A DNA stretch of 61,282 bases, from contig URDN01000011.1 of assembly GCA_900546495.1 (NCBI GenBank), positions 1-61,282 of the forward strand, written 5' to 3'. This document shows positions 24,220 to 32,893 of the stretch, in pieces (within the stretch, counting starts at the first letter, position 1; each line of letters starts with the position of its first letter). Position numbers and translations under genes: made by a program. This stretch comes from an uncultured Lachnospiraceae bacterium. Its GTDB lineage: Bacteria > Bacillota > Clostridia > Lachnospirales > Lachnospiraceae. The notes below the pieces were generated by a model. It made no database searches. It had not been told where the DNA came from and saw only the letters and a program-made list of their open reading frames with translations.

Positions 24220-25362
24220 TTACGCTCTGACGTACATTTTTTTCAGGATCTCAACCAGTTCTTCCTTGGAAGGCTGAACCGGATTACAGATATAACCCAT
24301 TTCCTGCATTGCAAGATCTGCCAGACGGTCTAAATCTTCCTCTTTGACACCATATTCGGACATCATCGGAATATGGATCTCTTTCATCAGTTCTTTGATC
24401 GCTGTGATCACATCTTCCGGCTGAAGGTCCTCTTTTGTAAGTCCCATTGCTCTGCCGACATTTATAATGCGTTCTCCCTCAGACGGAATCTCATACTCCA
24501 GTACATACGGAAGACCAAAAGCGTTTGCCACACCATGTGGTACATGCCATACAGCGCCCAGCGGATGTGCGATACCATGTACCAGACCAAGCAGGGCATT
24601 TGCAAATGAGCATCCTGCCAGCATGCTTCCCATCATAACAGCGCTTCTTGCTTCTATATTGGTCGGGTCATCTACTACACAGGTTTTAAGGTTATTGTAT
24701 ATCAAAGACACTGCTTTGAGGGAAAGCATATCGGACAGATCATTTGGTGTCTTGCATGCATAAGATTCAATTGCATGCGTCAGTGCATCCATTCCGGTAG
24801 CTGCTGTGATACCAGCCGGCAGACCTACAGTCAGCTCCGGATCTACGATTGCCTGTGTTGCTACCACACTTTTTCCGATCAGATTGACTTTCTGCTGTGT
24901 GGAAGTATCAGAAATAACGGCAAAATCCGTTAATTCGGATCCTGTTCCTGCTGTTGTCGGAATCGTAACTAATGTTCCGGTCAGATTTGGGATCGCATCC
25001 CACTGGTTTTTGTAATCCTGAATCGTTCCGTCATTGTATAACAGTACATTTACGGCTTTTCCAAAATCCATACAGCTTCCGCCTCCGACTGCGACGATGG
25101 CATCCGGACGGTCGTTTTTGTATTTTGCAGCACATGCTGCTACTGTGGTATCTTTTGGATCCGGCTCGATCTGATCAAAGATCTCTGTACGGCTGCACAC
25201 TTCTTTTGCAACAGAAATGACTTTATCCGCAATACCTGCTTTTACAATTCCCTGATCTGTTACAACCAGTACATACTCTGCTTTTATATTTCTTAAAACA
25301 TCTGCAAGCTGTTTTAAACTTCCAGCTCCCCAGAAAACCTCCGGCAATAATTTAAATCCCAT
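24220..25362 (-). CDS. Iron-containing alcohol dehydrogenase
   Basis: A 380-residue Fe-ADH family member. The NAD site is seen as VGGGSCMDFGKAVNVLL and TIPTTAGTGSELTDFAVI; metal ligands lie in NALLGLVHGIAHPLGAVWHV and PHGVANAF, with the Asp/His arrangement of the family. It probably reduces the aldehyde released by the neighbouring aldolase, regenerating NAD. The start is the ATG at 25362, with GGGAGAA just upstream inside the end of the aldolase gene; an earlier in-frame start at 25401 would overlap the aldolase coding region without a ribosome binding site. Aldehyde identity is unknown. Confidence 0.93.
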   Translation of the reverse strand: MGFKLLPEVFWGAGSLKQLADVLRNIKAEYVLVVTDQGIVKAGIADKVISVAKEVCSRTEIFDQIEPDPKDTTVAACAAKYKNDRPDAIVAVGGGSCMDFGKAVNVLLYNDGTIQDYKNQWDAIPNLTGTLVTIPTTAGTGSELTDFAVISDTSTQQKVNLIGKSVVATQAIVDPELTVGLPAGITAATGMDALTHAIESYACKTPNDLSDMLSLKAVSLIYNNLKTCVVDDPTNIEARSAVMMGSMLAGCSFANALLGLVHGIAHPLGAVWHVPHGVANAFGLPYVLEYEIPSEGERIINVGRAMGLTKEDLQPEDVITAIKELMKEIHIPMMSEYGVKEEDLDRLADLAMQEMGYICNPVQPSKEELVEILKKMYVRA

Positions 25363-25364
25363 TG

Positions 25365-26126
25365 TTATTCTCCCTTCAATGCTTTTACTGTCTGCTCGCA
25401 TGCACGTCCGAACAGCATCAGATCTGTGCAGCAGATAATATATCGAAATCCCATCTCGGCATATTCCTTTGCCTGTTCCGGTGACATGGCAAAAATACCA
25501 GCATATTTGTTATGTTTTTTTGTCTCTTCCAATACAATATCGATGACTTCTTTTACACGCGGATCCTGAGTCTGTCCGACAATTCCCATGGATTCTGTCA
25601 GATCCATCGGTCCGATAAAGATCACATCGACACCGTCCACTGCAGCGATCTCGCCTACATTTGGTACACCGGCTACATTTTCACACTGTACCGCGATCAG
25701 CATATTTTCATTATTATGAGCGACATAATCGCCTTTGCAGAAACCATAGTCTGCATTGCGCGGCATGGTAAATCCACGCATACCTTCCGGATAATATTTG
25801 GCAGCCCGCACAATGGATTCTGCCTCTTCTTTTGTATTTACCTGCGGTACGAGAAGTCCCTGCGCTCCCGCATCACAGTGTCTTAAAACGGTGGAATCCA
25901 GTTTGTTTGGAATACGTGTAAACATGCTCGCCCCGCGGCACTCTCCCGCCATATTTAAGATACGGTTTGTCTCTGGACCGGAAGAAGAATGTTCACTGTC
26001 CACTACAATAAAATCAAATCCCGTAATTCCCATGATTTCGATTAATTCCGGGGAGATCGCATTTGCGAAAATTCCATACAGGGTTTCACCCGCATATAAT
26101 CTCTTTTTTGCAATATTCTCTCTCAT
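25365..26126 (-). CDS. HpcH/HpaI family class II pyruvate aldolase
   Basis: A 253-residue aldolase of the 4-hydroxy-2-oxo acid type, which splits its substrate into pyruvate (or an oxo acid) and an aldehyde using a divalent metal. Visible family blocks are the VVDSEHSSSG general-base region, MFTRIPNKLDS with the substrate Arg, YYPEGMRGF, the metal Glu in AVQCENVAGV, and the metal Asp in VIFIGPMDLTESMG. The catalytic set is complete. Placed between a tautomerase and an Fe-ADH, it is the expected last carbon-carbon cleavage of a meta-cleavage-like route. The pyruvate would go to the PFOR encoded 7 kb away. Confidence 0.92.
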   Translation of the reverse strand: MRENIAKKRLYAGETLYGIFANAISPELIEIMGITGFDFIVVDSEHSSSGPETNRILNMAGECRGASMFTRIPNKLDSTVLRHCDAGAQGLLVPQVNTKEEAESIVRAAKYYPEGMRGFTMPRNADYGFCKGDYVAHNNENMLIAVQCENVAGVPNVGEIAAVDGVDVIFIGPMDLTESMGIVGQTQDPRVKEVIDIVLEETKKHNKYAGIFAMSPEQAKEYAEMGFRYIICCTDLMLFGRACEQTVKALKGE

Positions 26127-26161
26127 GTTACTCTCTGCACTTTCTGAATTTATTTTCTCAC

Positions 26162-26374
26162 TTAATCTTCGTTCTGTTCAAAGCCTTCCAGCTCATATCC
26201 CATCACGCCACCGGCACTGAATCTCTTCGGATTGATCTCTCTGACGATGACGCGCACCTGATCCGGTTTCACATCCAGCTCTTTCATCAGCACTTCTGCA
26301 ATGGATTTTGTCAGATTATCTCCATGTTTCGGGTCTTTTCCTTTCGGATATTGAATCGTTGCAAGTACAGGCAT
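26162..26374 (-). CDS. 4-oxalocrotonate tautomerase family protein
   Basis: A 70-residue 4-OT-type protein. It starts MPVLATIQYPKG, so Pro2 becomes the N-terminal catalytic proline after Met removal. The central Arg equivalent of Arg39 is in VRVIVREIN, and the aromatic residue before the glycine pair is in KRFSAGG, as in 4-OT. The position of Arg11 is Lys (GKDPKH). The tail after GYELEGFEQNED is slightly longer than in Pseudomonas 4-OT (62 residues). The gene starts directly after the stop codon of a second tautomerase gene and has AGGAGGAAAAG. Likely role: 2-hydroxy-dienoate to 2-oxo-enoate isomerisation. Confidence 0.88.
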   Translation of the reverse strand: MPVLATIQYPKGKDPKHGDNLTKSIAEVLMKELDVKPDQVRVIVREINPKRFSAGGVMGYELEGFEQNED

Positions 26375-26779
26375 TTACTTTTCCTCCTTTTTTTCTTCCG
26401 GCAGCTTCTGGAATACTTTCGGCCGTCCGCCGATGGCAAAATGGTTTCCTTCACTGGATAAAATATAGATGCGTACTTCTTCTTTTTTACAACCAAGATT
26501 TTCACTTAAGATTTCTGTTATCTTTGCCGCAAATTTCTGTTTCGCTTCCGTACTTCTACCCGGTCCAATGGTAAACACAACAGACGGATTAATCTTGTTC
26601 TCCACTGCTTCCCCATTTTCGAAATTCATCTCCGGCTCTGCCTCGAAAACACTGACTCTCAACATCCGTTTTTTTGTATTTTCCAGAATATCCTCTGCAG
26701 CCTTTGGAATCTGTAACAGACAATTTTCAATTGCCTGATCGCTGCAGCCTTTTCGCATGGTAATATCTATTGTCGGCAT
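26375..26779 (-). CDS. Two-unit tautomerase-superfamily protein
   Basis: A 134-residue protein that looks like two 4-OT units joined end to end. The first unit starts MPTIDITMRKGCSDQAIENC, giving a candidate catalytic Pro after Met removal; the second starts NPSVVFTIGPGRSTEAKQKF and continues EEVRIYILSSEGNHFAIGG. This size and layout match cis-CaaD, MSAD and fused-4-OT proteins. The start at 26779 is chosen because AAAGGAG lies ten bases upstream; longer in-frame options have no site. Its stop is immediately followed by the ATG of the small tautomerase, so the two may form a heteromeric enzyme or work in sequence. Confidence 0.82.
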   Translation of the reverse strand: MPTIDITMRKGCSDQAIENCLLQIPKAAEDILENTKKRMLRVSVFEAEPEMNFENGEAVENKINPSVVFTIGPGRSTEAKQKFAAKITEILSENLGCKKEEVRIYILSSEGNHFAIGGRPKVFQKLPEEKKEEK

Positions 26780-26848
26780 GCTCACACGCTCCTTTCCAAT
26801 CTCTAAAAGTAACAAAGGATGACGGTTTCCCGCCATCCTTCCCTTTTT

Positions 26849-28009
26849 TTAATAATCTGTATTTGTTTTATCAAACATGACTTTTCCGTTTACGATGGTA
26901 GCAACCGGAAGTACCTGTTTATTACCTTTGGTTTTCACACCAAACGCATCGACAAATTCTACTTCACCCTCTTTCAGATCAAGTACACTGATATTTGCAC
27001 GATTTCCGACTTTCAGACCTACGGTTACATTGTTCATCACTGCCGCTGGTGCGTCAGTTACGCAGTACAGCACATCTTTGAAATCCATACCGAGTGCCAT
27101 ACATTCTGCCATATGTACATTTAATCTGGAAGTATTCGGATCGTTACTTAAGGAAGACAGATCCGAAGTGATCATCTGTGGATAAAAGCCCTGCTCAAAT
27201 GCCGGTTTTGCCATCTCCACACTCCAGTTTCTGGATCCTCTTCCTGTATCAAAGATTACACCGCGTTTTCTTGCTTCCCACACTTCCGGTAATACCTGTC
27301 CATTCTCGTCCAGAATATTTCCTTTGTTGTAAGTATGTGTGACTACGTCACCCGGTTTGAAGTAAGAAAGCCACTCGCTTGCCGGAATCGGAGGATTTGC
27401 GATATGTGCAAACATTCTGCAGCCAATCTCGTCACATGCTTCTCTTGTTTTCTTAAATACTCTGTGGATCAGTTCCGGTGTCGGCGTCTCATTTTTACCA
27501 ACCAGGATCTTGATACCTACCAAAATGTCTTTGTTGATCTCGAAACATTCTTTCAGACGTTCGATATTGACTTCAGCATCCACATCTGCCCAGAGTTCTG
27601 CCGCGCAGCCGATCTCCGCATTGACCGTCAGCATCAGTGCGGCCTGAATCGTTGCCGGAAAATCATTGATACATTTCTTTCTGTTGCGGTTAAATCCCGG
27701 CCAGGATACGCTTCCCAGATCAATACAGGAAGTGATACCACGTTCAAACATCCGCTCCGGCGGAAAATTAAACCATGCTCCGTCTACCACATGTGTATGT
27801 CCGTCGATCAATCCAGGTACAACATAATATCCGGTAGCATCGATCACGCGGTGTGCGCAGATTTTGCCTGGAATATGTTCCGGATCAATGATCGTCGCAA
27901 TATTCGGCTCCAAGATACCGATATGTCCGATCATATCAACGCCCCGTTCCGGATCATAAATATGTCCGTTTTTAATCAATGTGTCATAACAATCAACTCG
28001 AAATCCCAT
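26849..28009 (-). CDS. Amidohydrolase (dihydroorotase/deacetylase-like metallohydrolase)
   Basis: A 386-residue amidohydrolase-superfamily protein. The metal site is complete: His71 and His73 in PGLIDGHTHV, a probable carboxylated Lys167 in GIKILVG, His202 in FAHIANPP, His225 in VVTHTYNKG and Asp283 in MITSDLSS. This set is typical of binuclear members such as dihydroorotases, hydantoinases and the deacetylase-like EF_0837 group. It could open a cyclic amide, imide or lactone, or remove an acyl group, at an early step of the pathway. It lies between the DUF819 carrier and the tautomerase genes on the same strand. Only a weak ribosome binding site (GTAGGCGA) precedes the start. Confidence 0.88.
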   Translation of the reverse strand: MGFRVDCYDTLIKNGHIYDPERGVDMIGHIGILEPNIATIIDPEHIPGKICAHRVIDATGYYVVPGLIDGHTHVVDGAWFNFPPERMFERGITSCIDLGSVSWPGFNRNRKKCINDFPATIQAALMLTVNAEIGCAAELWADVDAEVNIERLKECFEINKDILVGIKILVGKNETPTPELIHRVFKKTREACDEIGCRMFAHIANPPIPASEWLSYFKPGDVVTHTYNKGNILDENGQVLPEVWEARKRGVIFDTGRGSRNWSVEMAKPAFEQGFYPQMITSDLSSLSNDPNTSRLNVHMAECMALGMDFKDVLYCVTDAPAAVMNNVTVGLKVGNRANISVLDLKEGEVEFVDAFGVKTKGNKQVLPVATIVNGKVMFDKTNTDY

Positions 28010-28029
28010 TTTTGTCGCCTACTTTCTTA

Positions 28030-29175
28030 TCAGCCTGTAATACTTAAAATAATGTTTGCAGCTCCAAGTCCAAGGTATGCACCGAGTACCTGTCCCAACA
28101 CTGCCAGAATACATCCCGGAAGTACCATATCTTTCCATCCGTAGTTGTCACACAGAGGTCCGATGGTAACCGGTCCTCCAATCAGTGCCATATGGGAGAT
28201 GAGACCATACTCCCAAGGCATACGAATCAGTTTCAGTACAAGGAATACTAACAGGAAGGATACTGCATAGATAAAGATAACACCTACCGTTACTTTCCAT
28301 GTGGAGTTTGCGATACTTGCCAGTGTTGCATTTGCTCCCAATGAGAAAATATACATACCAAACATAAAGGAGGCAAGCTCTTCACTGATTTTAAATTTAC
28401 CAATTTTTGTAAAGTTTGCAATTACAACTGCGATACCTGCATAAAATACAATGGAATAGAATCCGGTCAGTTCACCAAGGAAGTTACCAAGTGCTGCAAC
28501 TGCCATACCTGCGCCCATAACGACTGCAACATCGACGATGCCGACTTTCTTTTCTTTACTTGCCATTTCTTCTGCATATGCAAGACGCTCTTCTTCGGAT
28601 AATGCCATATCTGTCACTTCATCCTTATAAGATTTGAAGTTATTCTTGAAAAATTTGCTCTTGCCGATATCAAATGCGATCAGACTGTAAACCATCCAGA
28701 TGATCATACCGGTCGCAGAGAATACGACCAGATCGCCGTCCTGTAATCCAAGTGCAGCAGCCACACCAGATAATGTTGAGAAGTTTCCTATCATGTTTGC
28801 GGTAACAGCGCCCCAGAGTTTCCATCCACCGTCATACTGGAAGATGATACCTGTCAGAATACAGATTACAAATACGATTGCCAGTGAAATACCAAACACT
28901 GCGATTAATTTCTTACCTATTTTCCATAATTTTTTCAAATTTGCCTGGAATAACATCAAAACGATTGCCAGCGGTATAAAATAATTTGACAATATGCTGT
29001 ACTGCTCACAGAACTGCGGTACCACTTTGATATTAACCAGTACAAAACCACCAATAATACATAAATTAATATAACCCAGTTTACGTCCAAGTTTCGTTTT
29101 GTTACTTAACCAGATAGACAAACCTGTCCATCCCAAGATAATGCCCCACATGAGCCATGGATAATTTGCTAACAT
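28030..29175 (-). CDS. DUF819 family membrane protein, probable carrier
   Basis: A 381-residue integral membrane protein with about ten hydrophobic helices and a charged cytoplasmic loop near residues 175-215 (DEVTDMALSEEERLAYAEEM). The two re-entrant-like glycine/proline segments, MIGNFSTLSGVAAALGLQDG and IGGPVTIGPLCDNYGWKDMV, mark DUF819 (YjcL-like), whose inverted-repeat layout suggests a secondary carrier. Within this operon it is the only transporter gene and is therefore the best candidate for uptake of the pathway substrate or export of its product. AAAAGGAGAA precedes the start. Confidence 0.85.
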   Translation of the reverse strand: MLANYPWLMWGIILGWTGLSIWLSNKTKLGRKLGYINLCIIGGFVLVNIKVVPQFCEQYSILSNYFIPLAIVLMLFQANLKKLWKIGKKLIAVFGISLAIVFVICILTGIIFQYDGGWKLWGAVTANMIGNFSTLSGVAAALGLQDGDLVVFSATGMIIWMVYSLIAFDIGKSKFFKNNFKSYKDEVTDMALSEEERLAYAEEMASKEKKVGIVDVAVVMGAGMAVAALGNFLGELTGFYSIVFYAGIAVVIANFTKIGKFKISEELASFMFGMYIFSLGANATLASIANSTWKVTVGVIFIYAVSFLLVFLVLKLIRMPWEYGLISHMALIGGPVTIGPLCDNYGWKDMVLPGCILAVLGQVLGAYLGLGAANIILSITG

Positions 29176-29231
29176 TTTGTTCTCCTTTTCCGGGTCGTAA
29201 AATCAACTTTTTCTCATTTGTCATTCACTCT

Positions 29232-30125
29232 TTACGGTTTCACAACGGGTTCAAACGCCAAATACTTCTCCTTCCTTTCCCTGATTTTGTCTTTTCCCTC
29301 GAATGCTCTTCGATGTGCTGATGCGATATCAGCCTGATGATCGACCTCTCCCTGCTTCGTAAAACGATGAGTTTCTACCGACTGTTTGTCCCAGTCTATG
29401 ACCAGAGCATCGTTTTTGATTGAAATTTTTCCTCTGGATTTACAAAATGCACACGTTACATCTAATCCGTTTTGTGGTACAATTACATTGCAGTGGCATC
29501 CTGGACAGACGCCCTTCGGTCCCTGATATTGAGCGTTTTGCTTGTTTAACAGCGCGTTTACCATATTGGAACCCAGTTGTGCTGCCCGGCTCAACAGGTC
29601 ATCGTCCAGGAGTACCATTGCAGGTGCTGTGTAACCTCCAATTACCAGTCTGTCTATAACGATTGCATCTTTGCTCAAGTTAGTTAATACGAGATTCATG
29701 ATTGGTTCTGTAAAATCAATCCAGTCAGATCCCCCCACAGCGATCGCAGCACACACTTTTTTCTGTGCCCTGCACATCTCTCTGTATTCTTTTCCCACGC
29801 CTAAGGCCCGGTTTAATAATGTGATCAGATTTCCGGAAGGAAGCAGATCATAGATAGGTGCTGCCACGATCAGTCCGTCTGCATCTTTCAGTTCTTCCAG
29901 CAGCCAGGACAAATCATCCTGTTTCTTTACGCAGCAGCCATCGCCGCCCGATATCAGTGTTTTCATGCAGCTCTCACATCCGCTGCAATGCTCGATATCC
30001 AGATCCGATAATCGAATGATCGTAAATTCCAGATCCAGTTGCTCCCGCATGGTAAGCATTGCATGTTTCATCAGCAGTTCACTGTTTCCATTTTTTCTTC
30101 CTGCGGCAAGTCCTACAATTTTCAT
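29232..30125 (-). CDS. Iron-sulfur flavoprotein-like reductase with C-terminal zinc ribbon
   Basis: A 297-residue protein. Residues 1-190 form a flavodoxin-like FMN-binding domain (LAAGRKNGNSELLMKHA as the phosphate loop, VAAPIYDLLPSGN as the 80s loop). The compact Cys motif HCSGCESCMK followed by GGDGCCV (Cys47, 50, 53, 64) matches archaeal and clostridial iron-sulfur flavoproteins. After about residue 200 a CPGCHC...CAFC zinc-ribbon-like segment and a basic tail are added. Such proteins pass electrons from ferredoxin to small substrates. The start overlaps the stop of the decarboxylase-like gene by four bases. It could supply the reductive step of the pathway. Confidence 0.82.
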   Translation of the reverse strand: MKIVGLAAGRKNGNSELLMKHAMLTMREQLDLEFTIIRLSDLDIEHCSGCESCMKTLISGGDGCCVKKQDDLSWLLEELKDADGLIVAAPIYDLLPSGNLITLLNRALGVGKEYREMCRAQKKVCAAIAVGGSDWIDFTEPIMNLVLTNLSKDAIVIDRLVIGGYTAPAMVLLDDDLLSRAAQLGSNMVNALLNKQNAQYQGPKGVCPGCHCNVIVPQNGLDVTCAFCKSRGKISIKNDALVIDWDKQSVETHRFTKQGEVDHQADIASAHRRAFEGKDKIRERKEKYLAFEPVVKP

Positions 30126-30949
30126 CGTGCAACCTCCAGTCTGATCGAACCGATTTCACTGAAATCTGACTCCACCACATCGCCCGGATGTAAAAAGGTG
30201 GATGGAATGATGGCTCCGGATAACACGATGGATCCTGCCGGAAGCGGCATATCCAGATACTGATACATCAGTCTTACCAGTGCGGATACGGCTCTCGCCG
30301 GATGTCCCATAACGGCTCCGGAAGCTCCGAAATTCACAAGCTGACCATTGATTCTTGTTCTGACTCCGAGATTTGCCAGATTAATCTGTCTCGGATCCGC
30401 TTTCACTTCGCCGAGTTTAAATCTTGCGGAAGATACGTTATCGATCACCGCATCGGTCAGTCCTCCTACTTTAAAATCTTTGAACCGGCTGTCAATGATC
30501 TCAAAGGCCGGTGCCACATATTCAGTAGCGTTCATGACATCTACGGAATACACATCCGGTCCGTATAACTCACGATTGGTTACAAAAGCAAGCTCTGTCT
30601 CAACCTTCGGATGGATCAGATCATTCAGATCCAGCACTTCCTCCGGCTTCATCGGCATATATTCAAACAGGAATCCATAAGATGGATCCGCGTTGACTTT
30701 GACGCCTTCTAAGGTCATGGTCTCACGCACTTGCGCGATCTTTGCCATGCTTGTATTTCCAAGTTTTGCACCAATCATTCTGTGACCTTTTTTTTCAGCC
30801 AGATCAAGTCTCATGCCCATTGCCCGATAGGCTTCTTCCGGTGTGATGTCTGGATACTTGATTTTGAAAGATTCAATCTCTTTTTTCTGTTCTTCCGCCG
30901 TCAGTGAAATCTGTGCAAGTTCTTTTAACAATTCTGCTGTAGCAGCCAT
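30122..30949 (-). CDS. 4-oxalocrotonate decarboxylase-like protein (DmpH/MhpD superfamily)
   Basis: A 275-residue member of the fumarylacetoacetase-related hydratase/decarboxylase family. Metal ligands are visible as ExE in PKVETELAFV and Glu in APAFEIIDSRF. Several blocks resemble 4-oxalocrotonate decarboxylases of the DmpH type more than hydratases: RMIGAKLGNTSMAKIAQ, YGFLFEYMP, DNVSSARFKLGE and SGAVMGHPARAVSALV. DmpH normally pairs physically with the hydratase DmpE; here the next upstream gene is a hydratase-like paralogue, so a similar complex is likely. The start has GGAAGGAGG. Expected reaction: decarboxylation of a 2-oxo-enedioate to a 2-hydroxy-dienoate. Confidence 0.85.
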   Translation of the reverse strand: MAATAELLKELAQISLTAEEQKKEIESFKIKYPDITPEEAYRAMGMRLDLAEKKGHRMIGAKLGNTSMAKIAQVRETMTLEGVKVNADPSYGFLFEYMPMKPEEVLDLNDLIHPKVETELAFVTNRELYGPDVYSVDVMNATEYVAPAFEIIDSRFKDFKVGGLTDAVIDNVSSARFKLGEVKADPRQINLANLGVRTRINGQLVNFGASGAVMGHPARAVSALVRLMYQYLDMPLPAGSIVLSGAIIPSTFLHPGDVVESDFSEIGSIRLEVAR

Positions 30950-30977
30950 ATGTGTGATACCTCCTTCCTATCTGTTA

Positions 30978-31766
30978 CTATTGAAATTTTACTCCTACGG
31001 TTCCGTATCTGCCGTACTGGCAACAGATATAGTCGCCTTTTTCTACCGGAACTGCCTTAACGGCGGATCCTGCCAGCACCAGCTCTCCTTTTTTCAGCGG
31101 ATTGCCGAGGGAATAGAATTTTTCCCCGAGCCATGCAATGGATTTTGCCGGATCATCTAAGATGGCAGCTCCACAGGAGGTTTCCAACTGTTTGTGATTT
31201 TTTTCAAAAATAAAACTGATCAGTCCCAGATCCGTCTCCCCAGGATAAATCGGATAATCACCTACTACATATCCACCGAATGCCGCATTGTCCGCTACGG
31301 TGTCAAAAATCTTTCTCGGGCGGTCATTCAACTGACGGATATCTACGATTTCCAGACATGGAACAATGTATTCTGTCGCATTCAGCACCATCTCTGCATC
31401 GATTTTCTCATAATCCAAATCCTCTTTTAATTTAAATGCAAGTTCTGCTTCAATGGCCGGCTGGCAATACACCTCATCAAATGGGATTACGGATTCGTTC
31501 TCATAACAGTCTTCCAGAAAAATGATTCCGTAGTCCGGCTCCTCAATTCCTGCCAGCTTCCGCATGGCATTACTGGTCAGTCCTACTTTTTTACCGGATG
31601 GATGTCTTCCGTTTTTTACATACTCTTCGACCATCACACTGGCGATGGCATATGCATCTTCATAATTGATATCCGGAAATTCATAACTCGGCGGCATGAT
31701 CAATTTGCGATCCAGTGTTGCCTGATAATGCATCCGTCCGATTCTTTCGATATCTTCTCGTCTCAT
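30978..31766 (-). CDS. 2-oxo-enoate hydratase-like protein (MhpD/HpcG type)
   Basis: A 262-residue paralogue of the next gene. It has the hydratase-type block GKKVGLTSNAMRKLAGIEEP followed by DYGIIF, the ExE metal site in PAIEAELAFKL and the third ligand in VPCLEIVDIR, and ends SAVKAVPVEKGDYICCQYGR. These are the features of 2-oxopent-4-enoate and 2-oxohept-4-ene-dioate hydratases, which add water to give a 4-hydroxy-2-oxo acid, the substrate of the operon's HpaI-type aldolase. It is the first gene of the operon, divergent from the IclR regulator, with AAAGGGGAAG before the start. Confidence 0.88.
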   Translation of the reverse strand: MRREDIERIGRMHYQATLDRKLIMPPSYEFPDINYEDAYAIASVMVEEYVKNGRHPSGKKVGLTSNAMRKLAGIEEPDYGIIFLEDCYENESVIPFDEVYCQPAIEAELAFKLKEDLDYEKIDAEMVLNATEYIVPCLEIVDIRQLNDRPRKIFDTVADNAAFGGYVVGDYPIYPGETDLGLISFIFEKNHKQLETSCGAAILDDPAKSIAWLGEKFYSLGNPLKKGELVLAGSAVKAVPVEKGDYICCQYGRYGTVGVKFQ

Positions 31767-31831
31767 CGCTTCCCCTTTCTGTATAATTTTTTATACTCTT
31801 GTGTTATTTTTTTATTTTCTCTGTTTGCTAT

Positions 31832-31864
31832 ATTGTATTCTTGTATTACAATTTTGTCAATACA
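31832..31864 (-). promoter_or_regulatory. Promoter and inverted-repeat operator of the hydratase operon
   Basis: On the minus strand TTGACA and TACAAT are separated by exactly 17 bases, a near-consensus sigma-A promoter. An inverted repeat TGTATT...AATACA (about 31842-31864, 11-base gap) overlaps the promoter and is a plausible binding site for the divergent IclR-type regulator, which would then repress. Confidence 0.65.
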
Positions 31865-31999
31865 TTTTGATATTTCTGTTTATTTTCACGTTTTTTTATA
31901 TGCTTATTTTAGTCATTTGTCACAAATCTCAAAAATCACTTTAATTTTTATATAATTATTGCTATACTTAATACAAAAATATATAAAGGACTAACTCAT

Positions 32000-32773
32000 A
32001 TGGCAGAAAAAACAAATCATAATAATATATCACTGGATAAAGCGTTTCAGATCATTGAATATCTGAGTTTATCCAATATTCCGCTCAGTGTTTCGGAAAT
32101 CAGTCAGAAATTAAATTTTAACCGCGCGACAACAAACAACCTGCTCGGCACTATGCTGAGTCATAAATATGTAACCAAGGACCGTTATGGAAAATATTCC
32201 ATTTCCAGCAAATTTTTTGAGATTGGCTGCGCATATCACAACAACAATCCGCTGGTACAGGCTTTTGTTCAACAGAACTTCTTTGAGACACACAATTACA
32301 ACTGTGCCTTCGGTCTGTCCATTCCGGTTTATCCGCAAAAAGGCATCCTGCTCTGTGTGCAGAACCATATGGATAATTTTGATGATATCCCTCTGGTGGG
32401 TAATTCCCTGCCACTGTATGCATCCGGAGCCGGCAAACTGATCCTCGCCTATTCTTCTGAAGAATACCGTGATCTGTTTTTTGCCACACACGAACTGCTT
32501 CCACTGACCCCTCAGACGATTACAGACCGCGATACGTTAGAGAGGGAATTGGTTTTGGCAAAAACACAGGGGTACGCACAGGACAACTGTGAAGTTCGCC
32601 CGAATCTGTGCTGTGTTTCCGCGCCTGTCTTTAATGCAGAACAGACGCTTGCTGCTGCGGTCAGCATCACAGGTAGCAAAGATTTCATTCTCTCGAATGA
32701 ATCCAAGCTCATCAAAGATATCACCTCCTGTGCACAACTGATCACATACCGTATCGGCGGTCAGGCTCCGTAA
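32000..32773 (+). CDS. IclR family transcriptional regulator
   Basis: A 257-residue regulator with an N-terminal winged helix (SLDKAFQIIEYLSLSNIPLS, then ISQKLNFNRATTNNLLGTML) and a C-terminal GAF-like IclR effector domain (about 90-255) that binds small organic acids. It is transcribed divergently from the hydratase operon and converges with the PFOR operon, so it sits between the two catabolic units. IclR proteins often control aromatic-acid degradation, with the pathway substrate or intermediate as ligand. AAAGGA precedes the start. Confidence 0.92.
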   Translation: MAEKTNHNNISLDKAFQIIEYLSLSNIPLSVSEISQKLNFNRATTNNLLGTMLSHKYVTKDRYGKYSISSKFFEIGCAYHNNNPLVQAFVQQNFFETHNYNCAFGLSIPVYPQKGILLCVQNHMDNFDDIPLVGNSLPLYASGAGKLILAYSSEEYRDLFFATHELLPLTPQTITDRDTLERELVLAKTQGYAQDNCEVRPNLCCVSAPVFNAEQTLAAAVSITGSKDFILSNESKLIKDITSCAQLITYRIGGQAP

Positions 32774-32802
32774 TCATCTTCGTTGGTATATCGGTTATTT
32801 CC

Positions 32803-32838
32803 GAAGCCCTCTGTATGGCGTCAGAGGGCTTCTTTTCT
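32803..32838. terminator. Bidirectional terminator between iclR-like gene and PFOR
   Basis: GAAGCCCTCTG and CAGAGGGCTTC form a perfect 11-pair stem followed by TTTTCTG. Confidence 0.85.
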
Positions 32839-32893
32839 GTTTTACAATGTTTCTTACTTTCTACATTTTCTATGTATTTCTTATCCGCAGGAT

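Noticed and set aside
27335..28144. A 269-codon plus-strand frame opposite the amidohydrolase
   Set aside because: Antisense shadow of two well-supported genes; no recognisable motif or ribosome binding site.
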